Shown: positions 11,464 through 22,339 of the stretch, one piece after another
Layout of the letters: the number at the start of each line of letters is the position of its first letter
Position numbering within the stretch: the first letter of the stretch is position 1
Assembly: GCA_002077045.2 (NCBI GenBank)
Contig: KZ111200.1
Coordinates: 27,162-91,161 of the forward strand
DNA: 64,000 nucleotides
Direction of reading: 5' to 3'
Source: Rachicladosporium sp. CCFEE 5018
Lineage: Eukaryota > Ascomycota > Dothideomycetes > Cladosporiales > Cladosporiaceae
Made by a program: the position numbers and the translations under genes
Notes under the pieces: model-generated
What the model was told of the DNA's origin: nothing
What the model saw: the letters and a program-made list of their open reading frames with translations, nothing else
Database searches by the model: none

Positions 11464-12975
11464 GTGAAGCAGGATCTCTCCAAGGCACGTAGTCGAATAA
11501 CCCTTAGCTTTGACGCACGGAAGAGCGACAATGAGGTCGATGACCTTGGTGTAGTTGCTCACTACATTGACGTTGACTTCCGGCGCAAATCAATACTCCT
11601 CGCCCTTCGCAACACCTTTGGCAATCATACCGGCCTTGAGATGACGCACCACCTTATCGACATCTGTAAGGAGTACAAGATTGCTACACGAATTGCTTAC
11701 TTCATGGCAGACAACGCAAGCAACAACGATACTGCGACTCAACTACTCTCAGAGTGCCTGGAGATTCAACCTCGCAAGCAACACCTTCGCTGTATAGCAC
11801 ATTCAATCGACCTTATAGCCAAGGGCATGCTCTTTGGCGTCAACAACGAGTGTATTAAGCAGGTTATCCGTGAAGCAGTCGACGACGACGATGACTTTGA
11901 CGATACTGCACCGCAGTTTGAAGAGATCATACGTAGCTCTCAGATCGACGAGCCGGTAAAGCTAGCTGTATGGCGGAAGAAGGGCCCAATTGGCAAACTA
12001 CATAACCTCGTAACACATACGAGAGCATCGCCTACAAGGCGTAAGATCTTTACCTTAAAGTAGCGTGAGGCTGAAGATGATACTTGCAGACTCTTTGAGC
12101 TTATTACCAACGGTGGCATTTGATGGAACAGTACACACAATATGATCGTGCGTGCTATCAAGCTGAAGGATGCTCTTGAGCTCTATTTGCAGCACTTCCG
12201 TGATGATGCAGACTCTCCAACTCAAGATGACTGCCTTACTAACGACGACTGGTATGAACTGAAGCTTCTGCTCGACCTGCTCGCTCCGCTTAAGCGACAA
12301 TCGCTGCCTGTGCAGCACAGTCACTCAGGCCATGGTATGCTGCATGAAGCATTGAGTACTTTGACCTCCTTATGACGAAGCTTGAAGACTTCCGTAGGCA
12401 GCACGAATACGCACCAAACACCCACCTCAAGGCTGCAATCTACCTCGGATGGAAGAAGCTGAGCAAGTACTACCAACTCAGCGATCAGACTCCAGCATAT
12501 CGTGTGGCAATCATGCTACACCCGCATTACAAGCTCGACTGGTTTCAGAAGCACTGGGATGAGCACCACCCAGCGTGGATTGATGAAGCCAAGGATGGTT
12601 GCGCAGCAGTGCTTTACCACGTATGAGATACGCCATCGAGATCTGATCTTAGAGCCTGTTGTCGACAGCGAGGTCGTATACCCCACCGAGTTTGAACGAT
12701 ACAACCTCATCACCGACGATGCTGCGCTTCTTAGTGAACTGGAACGATACCTCCGGGAGCCACGTGTACCACCACGTGTCGACGTGCTGCAATGGTGGCA
12801 GCAGAAACACGCACGGTCTCCAATACTCAGCCTCATGGCATTCGATCATCTTGCTGCACTAGCAATTAGTGCACACTGCAAGCGTGTATTCAGTTTTGCA
12901 GGCAACACCATGAACAAGGAGCGCTGGCAAAGACATGACGACCTTACAGAGAGTATGCAATGCATGAAGAGCTAG
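11464..12975 (+). pseudogene. hAT-family transposase relic
   Basis: Cut-and-paste transposase of the hAT superfamily in several frames. First frame 11464-12063: ITLSFDARKSDNEVDDLGVV, YFMADNASNNDT and LRCIAHSIDLIAKGML, ending in a TAG at 12061. The order then continues in family sequence through about 12142-12375 and 12372-12626 (IYLGWKKLSKYYQLSDQTPAYRVA in part). The C-terminal dimerisation region at about 12659-12975 contains MAFDHLAALAIS, RVFSFAGNTMNKERW and a final QCMKS. The N-terminal BED zinc finger and start are absent, and stops and frameshifts separate the parts, so the gene is dead. Confidence 0.85.
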
Positions 12976-13084
12976 CTACCACAAGGTTTGATCAGAAGGG
13001 CCGGCAGTGAGATGGAGATAGAGCTGAGTGATTGATTTGATACCACCACCACCGTAAAGAGATGAACAAGATGAACAAACCGAG

Positions 13085-13175
13085 CATATCACCTTCTCAG
13101 ATGAACGAAATAAACGAGCACTCACCTCTCATGAGCGGAACGAGCCGTTGAGCAATGCTCGTTGCGTTCGTTCCA
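13085..13175. repeat. AACGAG-rich subterminal repeats beside the hAT relic
   Basis: A cluster of GAACGA/AACGAG motifs and their complements (CTCGTT, CGTTCG). It includes the near-palindrome formed by GGAACGAG and CTCGTTGCGTTCGTTCC. hAT ends often carry such subterminal repeats, so this is a candidate right end of the relic. No matching left end was found before 11464. Confidence 0.35.
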
Positions 13176-13341
13176 TGACCAGCCTGGGGCGCCCTCCTCC
13201 TAGGGAGCTCGGGCGCATCTATGTCTATGTGCAGAGCGCCGATCTAGACAATGGAGCATCTAAAGAGATTGTGTTAGCTTTTTAATGGCTGCCAATTTAC
13301 CTAAACGTTGTTGGTGCCAGGGACATTGATGCCAACAGGGA

Positions 13342-13817
13342 TCATTGCGGCGCAAATGATCTAATCTTTACCCTCACAGCTTGGCAGATGGCACCAAAGA
13401 CTGCTTCCAGACCAGTAGCCAAAGTCTTCACACTCACGGCACCAGTGTGACCCGGATTTAGGACTAGATAATCACCACGTCCAATAACTCGCGCAATTGT
13501 GGCCAGGTTGGCATCGCTGACCTGAGTCTTTGAGTGTTCCGAGTATGCACCTAAGAAGGGGTGCGTTAGCATTTTGTTCAATTGCATCTAGCACAAACAG
13601 TTATACCTCGTGTTGTGCTAGTTAAATACCAGGCTGTTGCGGTAGCAATGTCGAGAGCTACGTCTCCGAGGATTGCCAAACGCTTGTTACCGTCACGTCA
13701 GAATAGTCCTGTAGTGTCCATAGCTTCGCCAACAAGTCTGAGGTCTTGATTTTCGTAGTCAAAGTGTCTAGGAATGAAGAGCTTTGCCTGCTGCTGACCA
13801 CTTGCTGTGGTAGTCAT
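13342..13817 (-). pseudogene. Small RNase III-domain protein, premature stop
   Basis: Resembles the short ribonuclease III-domain proteins of filamentous fungi (double-stranded RNA endonuclease fold). Reading from ATG 13817: residues ending TTGLF, then a TGA at 13700-13698, then DGNKRLAILGDVALDIA (the RNase III signature helix) and WYLTSTTRG. A good intron, 13606-13551 (GTATAA...TGCTAACGC...CTTAG), joins this to AYSEHSKTQVSDANLATIAR and VSVKTLATGLEAVFGAIC, the usual C-terminal half of the domain. The stop could be CGA changed to TGA, as expected from RIP or deamination. No dsRNA-binding domain is present. Catalysis cannot be judged with the stop in place. Confidence 0.7.
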
Positions 13818-13829
13818 CTCGGTGTCGTG

Positions 13830-14570
13830 TGTCGATGGAAGTGGTGGGAGATCTTCATGTAGGAAGTAGACAGGCTTACGTCACACTCATAGCACACCTG
13901 ACGTCTCCCGCAGATCGCGCTCACGCTGCTGAATCACTTTCACTGCATGCGCATGGCATTACACAGGGGCCACGATAGCGTTTATTCCTATAGCATTGCA
14001 GGGTTTGGGTGAAGTGTGCAGTCAATCGAAAGACGCCCCCGAATAAGCAAGCATACAGTGCCTGACACGTCACAGCCTACCTTTCGACGTGCATACACTG
14101 GTGATTGCGGATGGGTGGATGTGCAATGCCCGTCGGCGCACGGATCATATTAGGACCGGTCCATCTAATAGTCCGTACGTTGAGCAAGGCTCCAAATTAT
14201 GCTTTCGGCGCGCGCCTTTGCGGAATCGCAGGCCCGTTCGCCTTATCTGACCGTGCGCTCGGCGGCACCGCCTGCACTTCCGCCCGTTGGCGACGCCCGA
14301 ATTATCGCGGAGATCAGAGCTCACCCAGACAGGTGCGTGAGGGGCCACGTTTGACCCATGTTCCTGTGCCAAGCCATGCGCAACCATGCGCTAGTGATGT
14401 GCGGCCAGCTGTCGCACTGCCAAGCGCCAAGAAGACGCGCTTTCGGTCGCGATCACGGTCAAGAAGAACCAGCTCATCTTCTACCATCCAGAATCTTGAG
14501 CAATATCTGCCGTCGTCAAGTTCTATGCGACAAAGGCACAAGGCTGTGGGGTTCCAAGCGCCGTGCTCAC
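13830..14570. other. Upstream region of the kinase gene
   Basis: An open frame (14105-14599) encodes an arginine/serine-rich patch (RSRSRSRRTSSSSTI) but is out of frame with the kinase and lacks family features. It may contain a 5' exon or leader of the kinase gene; otherwise no gene is supported. Confidence 0.35.
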
Positions 14571-14574
14571 CCCA

Positions 14575-15348
14575 ATGTCGCCGTCTAAAGACTATTTAGA
14601 GCAGCGGGCTACAGCGCCCGAAATTATAGCTGGAGGCTCCACCGCGTTGATCAAGCTGTTCAACGACACTCATGTCGAAAAGGTACCTTATCCCGAGTCG
14701 CGCGATTATGACTACAGCATCCGCGACCTGAAGCGCGAGTACGCCGTCTACAAAAGACTACCAGAGCACCCTCGCTTGCTACGCCTGCACGACACCAGCG
14801 GCCCTGAACGAATTGTCCTACCGTACCTCAAGAATGGCTGCCTAAACTCTTATCTGCGTGCGACTCCCGTCTCGTCGATACAGCGTCTGCATTTTGCTGC
14901 CGACGCAGCAGAGGGACTTCTTGTTCTCCACTCCGCCGGGATTGTACACGGGGACATCAATTCTTGGAACTTCCTAGTGGGAAACGACTTTCGACTCTAC
15001 ATCATCGACTTCGCCGGTTCTACGATAGATGGCCAACCTGGTTCGGCGTTCGAAGGAGCTCACTACTGCCTCCCGCGGTCGATTGATGATCCTTCCACTG
15101 TGTGTACGGACCTGTTTGCGCTCGGATCCCTACTATACGAGATATCGACTAGCGAGCAACCCTACGCGGGTGTTGATGATCAGGAAATCGAGAAATCTTT
15201 CCAGGAACTACAGTTTCCCCGTACTCAGGGACTGTTGCTTGGTGATGTTATTTTGGGTTGTTGGCAGGGAATATATGGTTCAGCTGAGCGAGTATATGAA
15301 GATATCCTGGATCCTCGGACGTACACCGGGGGAGGTGTAAATACATGA
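14575..15348 (+). CDS. Protein kinase-like protein (fungal, single domain)
   Basis: About 257 residues, one uninterrupted exon. The ATG at 14575 is preferred over the upstream in-frame GTG. Kinase landmarks in order: candidate ATP-lysine in HVEKVPYP, C-helix glutamate in REYAVYKRL, hinge-like IVLPYLKNGCL, catalytic loop HGDINSWNFLV (Arg of HRD replaced by Gly, catalytic Asp and metal Asn kept), DFAGS in place of DFG, then TDLFALGSLLYEI for helix F. The usual APE is not evident. Kinase-like proteins of this plan, compact and without partner domains, are common in ascomycetes; the substrate is unknown. The metal-binding Asp and Asn are present, so activity is possible. It stands alone among non-coding sequence. 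Confidence 0.8.
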   Translation: MSPSKDYLEQRATAPEIIAGGSTALIKLFNDTHVEKVPYPESRDYDYSIRDLKREYAVYKRLPEHPRLLRLHDTSGPERIVLPYLKNGCLNSYLRATPVSSIQRLHFAADAAEGLLVLHSAGIVHGDINSWNFLVGNDFRLYIIDFAGSTIDGQPGSAFEGAHYCLPRSIDDPSTVCTDLFALGSLLYEISTSEQPYAGVDDQEIEKSFQELQFPRTQGLLLGDVILGCWQGIYGSAERVYEDILDPRTYTGGGVNT

Positions 15349-15474
15349 TCCATTTCAACGAGCGACTGCCACCGCTATTGTCTGCCCTTTCAATTATCCG
15401 GCTGATCCATCGACTTCTTCTTTGTGGGTTGTGACCCAGACATCCAAAGCAGTCACAGTCTTTTTGTGCGGTGT

Positions 15475-15672
15475 TTACCGCGAGAAGCCCTCATCTCGGT
15501 GCTCAGGGCAGTCATCTCTCCTGCGGGTAGATCCTGTCATTACCACTTTCAAATTGCTGCCGGTGCAATCAGAGCCGCGTGTCACCGCCGCAGGACATCT
15601 TTTGATCCTGATCTGCTTCGTTTCGTTACAACCACACTTGTATATATACTTGGTCTTCTCGTCGTCGCACAT
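15475..15672 (-). CDS. Small Cys-rich hypothetical protein
   Basis: 65 residues from the ATG at 15672 to TAA 15477-15475. The sequence begins MCDDEKTKYIYKCGC and continues with a CPAAVTRGSDC block and a DDCPEH terminus. This C-x-C / C-x(n)-RG-x-x-C / C-P-x-H spacing resembles small fungal proteins of unknown role that probably bind metal. No signal peptide is seen, so secretion is unlikely. The frame is open further upstream, but there is no other ATG nearby. Confidence 0.5.
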   Translation of the reverse strand: MCDDEKTKYIYKCGCNETKQIRIKRCPAAVTRGSDCTGSNLKVVMTGSTRRRDDCPEHRDEGFSR

Positions 15673-15729
15673 CTCTACAAACTTGTCAATTTCTGACAGC
15701 GTGAACAGTAGGTTGCGGGGTCTCACTCG

Positions 15730-17985
15730 ACAGCAAAGATCTATTGTGTGTGAAATGTAAATGCTCGAGATCGAGAAGCGAACTAATGAAATTAATCAGT
15801 CATCGGGTATCTGACGAAGCCAACGGATGGAAGGCCACCCACATCGTTAGAGATAAACACTTTCAATCTCTCCGTGTTCTTTTGCAGCTGGTACGACTAG
15901 GTTCCTGAAGAGGAACAGAGGGCCCTAGCTTTTATACGAGCTGACGGTGAATGCTTGGATCAAAAGATCGCCTACATACGCACTAGCGCTGTTGACTGTA
16001 CCCTGTTGGCAAGATTTCATGCATTTCACTGCATGTACCGCCTGCATGATCGAGACATGAACAGCTAAAACATGCAGGTTCATGTTAGGGTGAGCTACTT
16101 GTGCTGTTGCAACCGAGCCCAAAGCCTGATCGCAGTGTGCGCACTCGCTTTGCGTAACATCTATTCCTCGATGGCTTAGCTGTGTGCGTATGCAGCAAAG
16201 AGTGTGTTTGGACGGCAGCTAGCCGAACTAAGAGTCCCGCCTAAAGTGGGCCCCTTCGCAGGCAGAATCAGCAGGTGAACTAAGATAGTGGGTTGCGAGT
16301 CTCCCGGAAGGTGGAGACCCTGTCCGCATGCGTCGTATCGCATAAAGACCATGGGTGGACCTGTCCGGCTCATAATCAATCGGGTAAGATCCTGGCATGC
16401 AGACATTACCAGCACTTTACAGCTTACCTTAGTGTGCATGAGCCCTCGAGCAGGCTCGTGGACCGGTGCGGGTTCCCACGAATTAGCCACCCCGATTCCT
16501 GCGCCGCTGTCACTACTACCTGTACATGCGCTTCGTTAGTAACTACTGACGCTGCAATTAAGTTGTCCAGTTGACAACGGCCAGTATGCATTCCCTATCG
16601 ACACTGTACATTCCTTCCCATTGACTTTGAAAAGGTTCGCTTGTCCAGCTTCACTCATTGGCCTAGTGAGATGCGGTATCAGGGTACGTACTTTAGGATC
16701 GATACTGTACTGGCACATCAGTATGACTTTTGGGGCGAAAGCGTTGTTCGACCTCGTCACAGCTCCCAAGCTGTACTGACAAGTCCTAGGGTCGGGTTGT
16801 TTACAGAATTCTCTACCCTTTAGGTGCTAGCGCTAGGCGGAAAAAATCGTTCATTCACTAATTCCTTTCCTGCGCGTCCGCAGCTTCTCACACCAATGCA
16901 TTTTCTATCTTAATGGCCATGTCATTGTAAATCATACCTTTGTCTTACGCAAAGGGCAGCAACCAAGCAGGCAAAATCCCGTTGAGCCAGGCTGGTGACG
17001 TGCAGTGCACGACATGCAACAGTCGTCGTGGCGTCTGCAGGTTCAAGGGCGGGGACGCAGTGTAAACGATGTCGGTGGACAACAGCGATGCCGCTATGCT
17101 TTGAATCTGTCGATCGACGTCACGCTTTGTTTGTAGAATTAACTGCGGCAGAGATGGAGACAGCTAGTCACAGAATTATTAGTTGACACAGAAGCATTAC
17201 TTACTGTAGACAGGAAGGGAAGAGTTTGGCACACGCTGTTGAGCCTTCACCAGAGACTGAGCGTGCGGGTGACGGGGCTAGCGATCTTGCGCCACGTGGG
17301 CTCAGCTCGGCCTAGTGAAGCTAGCTCGGCTTACGATTGGTCGAGCTACTGGCGCCTACAGATAGCTGGCAGTGGCGTTGGTGTACACGTCTTATTTCAA
17401 GTGGCTTGAAACCTCCTGTTATCTGCCGACCCCGTGCTTCGGTGTTCGTATATTGAAAGATATAAGCCGAGGAAGTTCTCTCGATCTTCCATGCTGGTAT
17501 GTCATACGATGGAATTGTCTGCACACAAATCATGAGTTTGTTGGAAATTTAAAACTCCGCTCATGGCCCTGCGGAAGCCGCGTTCACTATTTCCAAGAGT
17601 AGTTTGTCGGTAAGCTCAACGCCTGAAGTTGTAGCAGAGTACAGGAACACCCTAAAGCCTCAATCATATAGTCGGATCAACATCTCTGTACTCATTGATG
17701 AGGGAGATCGTTCCAGTCAAGACCTACACTCGGAGCTATTTGCTCTCCCTCCCTGGCTCTGGAGTGGTTCATCGCAGGAACCAAGCTGACGTAATTGGAG
17801 TGCAGACAATAGTTTCACTCATCCGTCCGGCACTTTATTAATGGACAGATCCTCACGGGGCGTCTAGAGGAAGCTATCGAACGCCTAGCTGAGCAACTTC
17901 AAGCCTCAGCCTTTATGACCTTTTCGCAAACTTTTCTATACCTCAAACAGTCAGACCTTCACAAACGCATCTCCTTATGCTCACC
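15730..17985. other. Gene-poor stretch with one LINE tail fragment
   Basis: 2.2 kb with only short frames. A cysteine pattern near 16995-17045 (CTTCNSRRGVC) may be a scrap of a fungal gene, but nothing around it supports a gene. It contains the LINE tail fragment at 16813-16862. Confidence 0.4.
16813..16862 (+). mobile_element. LINE 3'-terminal fragment, about 50 bp
   Basis: Matches the last bases of the LINE at 8505-8551: CCTTTAGGTGCTAGCGC, then AGGCGGA and a degenerate TTCATTCA tail. It is an extremely 5'-truncated copy or a recombination remnant. Confidence 0.8.
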
Positions 17986-17988
17986 ATG

Positions 17989-18881
17989 GCAGATAATGCA
18001 GCGCAGATCTCAAAAACTGGTGCCAATGCAAGAGCGACCGAGCCGCAAGCGCGGAATCTCGCAGCTGTACCTCAAAAAGCAGGAATCACGCCAAATGACA
18101 ATGTAATCACTGCTAAATCGGCAACGGTTAGATCCGCACAAATGAGTAGAGCAACAACAAAGCTCAAGACATCAGAAAATTGTGGACAGCATCAGGACCA
18201 GTGGCTAAGAATAGCAGTGTCCAAGGTCCAAATAGTCCGTCAGATACTATCGCTCAATTCTCTGCTATGAGCAAGAGAATTGCTGCAATACAGGAGCGGA
18301 TCGGAACTTCAAAAGTTCCCAAACTTGCACGACTTCAAGCGACTTGTGTTGACGTTGCTGGCACCTTGGGATATCTTCAGCAGTACACAGGCCTCGCCGC
18401 AGCATTCCGTGCCAGCAGTGGCCCTTGGCATGACTTGAGCATGTCGGACGCGCTATCCTCGATGGATGAAGTCCTTCGAAAGTGTGAAACTAGGACTCCG
18501 TCAACCAAGATGTACATCCTCTTGGTAATCAAAAGCCCAGAAATCGAGCGTGTCACAGAACGCATGGAAATGCTAAAGAGTTCGATCCTGTTGCGTATTA
18601 GCAGCTTGCAACTTGCGGACCAAGCACGCTATCATATGGTAAATCTTGCCCCAAAATTTACAACACGCCATAGCGATCCAAGGACGATTTTAACAGTAAA
18701 GCCAAAGCTGTCTGCACTTGCAAAACTGATTGGGATGGAATACCGGAATCCCGATGAGAGTCAGTGGATTGACGGCAGAATCAATAGTGTGCTTTCGAAC
18801 GCAGAAGATGAGTACGCAGCGCTGTCAGCTCTTGTAGGGCAGCATCTGAACACGTGTGCGAAACCTAGTCTGACTGAATAA
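17989..18881 (+). CDS. Unknown coiled-coil protein upstream of the CorA-like gene
   Basis: Function not recognised. A secure open frame runs from the in-frame ATG at 18267 to TGA at 18881 (204 residues). It is charged and mainly helical, with segments such as MSKRIAAIQERIGTS and ERVTERMEMLKSSILLRI. An earlier ATG at 17989 opens a polar, Ala/Thr-rich frame that overlaps out of phase, so a short intron or an indel between about 18100 and 18260 would be needed to join them. It lies 158 bp upstream of the CorA-like gene on the same strand. No membrane segment or signal peptide. Confidence 0.4.
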
Positions 18882-19039
18882 GTCAGGGAATTGTAGCCAA
18901 CCGCAACTCCTACGAGTTCCATCACCCCAGCCCTCGTTGGCACATTGTGTCCGTAGCCGCTACTTTTTCCCCCTTCAGCGTTTAGAACTGATTCGCGCAT
19001 AGTTTCTGTGCTGCTGGGCCCTCGATAGGGCAAAGCGAC

Positions 19040-20401
19040 ATGACAGTGTCTGCGGGAAAAACTGACTTCAAAGACTTGACGAATCTTCTTTCGGTGCCTG
19101 TCAGGCTTTGCGATTTTCTTCGGCAGCCAATACCATGGGTAGAGCTCTGGGATGATAGCCAAGGGCATGCGACAGAAGCTAAATGCCGAAGCGCCTCTGC
19201 AATAGTCTGTATACCCCAAACGGCTACTGACGGGCAAAAAGGACTCCTCATTCGATCCTCAATCGCTTATCCAGAATCTGCAGAGAATTGGATACTTTCT
19301 TTGAGCTGGAGTGCAGATCATACGACCGTGACAGGACTACTTGTTGGTTTTCGGCCAGAGGATATTATACGAGTAAGAAACGGGTTTGAGTTGGACCGAA
19401 ACAGGTTACACACGCTCCGAACACCGCTGATCTTGCTAGACGCCATTCTGGAAAGAGACGCCTCTACACTCCGTGGCATCGGCCAAGAAATGTTTGTCGC
19501 AGAACACCAGACCAGAATAGGTAACGTGGCGGGTAGCGTAGCCGCTGACTCCTCATACGTTATCGACTTCGACGCCATGATCAAAACATTCAACGCAGCT
19601 CAGAACCAGCTTGCTTCCATTTCCATGAGGCTAAACAGTTTTGTTGAGTGTATTGACACAATCCAAGGTCCGATGTGGGAGCAGCAACGAGGCCGTGGCG
19701 GTTCTAGCACTGAGCTTATAACCCATGCCATGAGGTCCAGAGCTGATGCAACCTCGCTGATAAAGGTTGTCAACTATCATCAGAAAGTCGCGCAGAGCCA
19801 GCTTGACATAGTATGCCGAAGTTCCAGTCTGCAATCGAAATTACCGCTAGTAGGCATTGGAAGGTGTTTGCCATGGTCACACAAAGAGAAAGCCAAGCAA
19901 GCCGAGGAATGAATGAAGAGAGCGTGAAGCTCACAAAAAATCTCAGTCGACATTGCAGCTACAACAAAAGCTGATAGCAAAGCCATGAAGACCTTGGCCA
20001 TCGTCAGCACTGTCTTCTTACCGGGTACATTCGTCGCTGTGAGTCGAACTTTTTTATACATCAAATGTGCGACCTGCGTTTCCGCATCAATGACTGATCG
20101 CAGATGGGCCGTCTTCTCAATGACTATGTTCAACTGGGATGCCGCCCCAGGCCTGCACGTCGTAAGCGGTCGATCTTCGATTAAGTGGGCCATTGTCGTG
20201 CCCTTGACAGTCGTAGTCGTATTAATCTTCTGGTTCTTCTTATGGGTTAGTGTTGACGAGCTTGGGGGCGGAGAGGTGGAAGAGCTCTATACGCAAGTAC
20301 CGGGACCTAAGGTCGAGACACCGTTCCAAGGCATCAGACGACGACGTACCAAGCATATTGCAGAGGAACAAGCATTAGCTGCAGATAGAGACATGGCTTG
20401 A
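19040..20401 (+). CDS. CorA-like Mg2+ transporter family protein, two apparent frameshifts
   Basis: Fungal CorA-like membrane protein (family known for divalent cation transport; substrate here unproven). The ATG is at 19040. A long soluble helical part is followed by an intron 19811-19863 (GTATGC...GGAAG), then the family hallmark ending KADSKAMKTLAIVSTVFLP, GTFVA, a second intron from 20040 (GTGAGT...CGCAG, to 20102), FSMTMFNWD, and a last membrane helix (IVVPLTVVVVLIFWFFLWV), ending TGA 20401. Two +1 shifts are required: one in an A6 run (about 19934-19940) and one in the GGG at about 20105. Removing one base at each gives the family sequence, which could mean homopolymer error or recent decay. 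Confidence 0.65.
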
Positions 20402-20565
20402 CCATCGAGCAAGATCCTGAAGGCACCCAAACTATTTTAGAGCTCAGCGTGACTTTCCCAGTGTAAAGGTATACATCTGCAGGAAGGGGACAGCCAGGCA
20501 CGCCTCTTTGGGTGTCTGTGGAATAGCAGTGTTAAGTATGCGTATCAGAATTAGATGAACAAATA
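20402..20565. other. Spacer between converging genes
   Basis: Spacer between the CorA-like gene and the convergent OrsD-type pseudogene. Nothing recognised. Confidence 0.4.
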
Positions 20566-20569
20566 CACT

Positions 20570-22331
20570 AGGAATTGAAAGAGCCTTCTGGCGCTCTCCT
20601 TCCTGATGTACCTCCTAGTCGAGATACTGTTGTTCGCAGGAACGTAGCCAAGCGCACCAAATGTATCATGCCGCTGATGTTATTGTTGTCTCTATGTAAG
20701 AGCAAGTAGCTCTGCAAGGGTAATGACAGAAATCTCATGATGAGTAAGCTGCAGCTGCAGTGGCAGACAGAAGGAAGCAACGCTCCATTTCACAACGGTT
20801 CCATCTCGCGCTGCAATGACAGCCTTCTGTATAACAAGCACTTGTTTAATCTTGATGAACCCAGACAGGCTAGGCGTATGGGGATAGGCCTCCTTGAGAA
20901 ACCCTTTGCTAGGATCTATGTCAAGAACGGCAAGAAACCCAACGACCACGCTCTCAAGGAGATCGCCTTTCAAGTCATGGTCAAGAAGAGAGATGCAGAG
21001 GTCAAGGCAGCACTCATCAAGGGCGTTGACAGTTCCACTACAGCTGTGATCTCATCACCAGTAGGCTCAACGGTAGGCTGGAGGGCACCCAATAGTCGAG
21101 CTAGATCCTCTGCTCGTCTAGCAGCCTCATCCAGATTGCACTATTGCCAAAACGTCAGCTGGTGTCGGAGCAACGCCGGCTGACTGCACTGCTGTGTACG
21201 ATAAATAAAATACAGGAGCGCCGTCCATATCCTAGTGTATCGCCGCTACGCTGACTTCATAAGCTTTACCTGCGGAAATTGATCACCGGGGTGCGGGCGT
21301 TGTATAAAGCTAATGATGCGCGTCTGGTCAAAGACGTTCACGCTGTTATTGCACACAAATTGATAAGCGTCGTCAGCGACCCGTTCGAGGCTCTCACAGA
21401 TAGCATGCAGGACAGCCTCAGAGCCTTGCCGCGGCTGAGCTATGAGTGAAGCAGTGCTAAGTAGGTTGCAGCTGCTCAAGTAGTTCGTCCATTGGTTCAT
21501 CTGCAGCCAGGGTGACCCCTCCTTTGAGCTTAGCACCTCGGGTACAATCTGCCCGCACCTGCCCTGATATTGCTCCAAAACTGCGAGATCTTCAAGAACC
21601 GCATGTGTTAGGTCGTTTGCCGGTGCCGCCCGCCCTCCTGGCAGCCGGTCCACCCCTGGTTGCCTGCCATACTGGGCTTCTGATAGTTGAAGTCAGCGAT
21701 AAGCGATAAAGGGTTCTTGGCGTTGTACGCATATTCACTTTGCTCATTGCGTAGCATCATCAGATAGACAACACAATGCATATCATCTACCTCTCCAAGT
21801 CTGAATGACGGCAAAGAAGTCGTTATGCTTGCCCTGTAGGAAGAAGCGCTGACAATTTACGGAAGACACGCAGGGCCCCGCCTCGCGTTGCTGGGTCCCC
21901 TGCATGCTTACTACACTATGCAACCCTGCTGTTTCACCCTCGCTTGTACTCCAACTATGCGCCTTCCTCCAATGTTTCTTCAAGCCATTCGAACAGCAAC
22001 AGATATAGGAACAGCTTGCCAGTTCCAAGGCGCAGCGGAAGCCGTCGGTGTATATTGGTAAACCCGCAATAGCCGTGTCAACCGAGTCCGGTAGTGCAAG
22101 GAACTCGTTACTTGAATGGCAAAGTTCTGACCAGCACACAAGCCCGTCGGAGATCCGTCTCCTGTCTCTGGCGCGTAGTTGCGAGTGTTCGCTTCTCAAA
22201 TGCGCTATAGCCTGGTCCGGGAAGACTGCAAAGTGGCACGCTCTGTAGACAACGACGCGGTGCTGAGGAATGTGGATATAGTATTGCCTAGCAAAAACTG
22301 GAGCGGCATTGACAGACTTTGGTACGTCCAT
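20570..22331 (-). pseudogene. OrsD-domain (DUF3505) large protein, fragmented
   Basis: Belongs to the large fungal proteins that start with an OrsD domain (named after the orsellinic acid cluster; biochemical role unknown). Start ATG 22331. The N-terminal zinc-finger-like region reads QHRVVVYRACHFAVFPDQAI, AHLRSEH, GLPIYTDGFRC, CSYIC and KKHWRKAHSW, then NCQRFFLQG and QTWRGR before a stop at 21783. A second block at 21653-21246 has WLQMNQWTNYL, LLSTASLIAQP, GSEAVLHAICESLERV and VNVFDQTRI. A third at 20973-20700 has LKGDLLESVVVGFLAVLDID and TPSLSGFIKI. Several stops and frame changes separate the blocks, so it is inactive. The plus-strand frame at 20737-21183 is its shadow. Confidence 0.78.
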
Positions 22332-22339
22332 GGTAGGGA

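Noticed and set aside
14105..14599. Arg/Ser-rich 164-codon frame resembling an SR protein
   Set aside because: Overlaps the kinase start in another frame and has only a short RS patch; no RNA-binding domain.
16995..17050. Cys-rich CTTCNSRRGVC as a Zn2Cys6 motif
   Set aside because: Spacing does not fit and there is no open frame or splice context to support a gene.
20737..21183. 148-codon plus-strand frame
   Set aside because: Antisense shadow of the OrsD-type pseudogene, whose conserved blocks read on the minus strand across the same bases.
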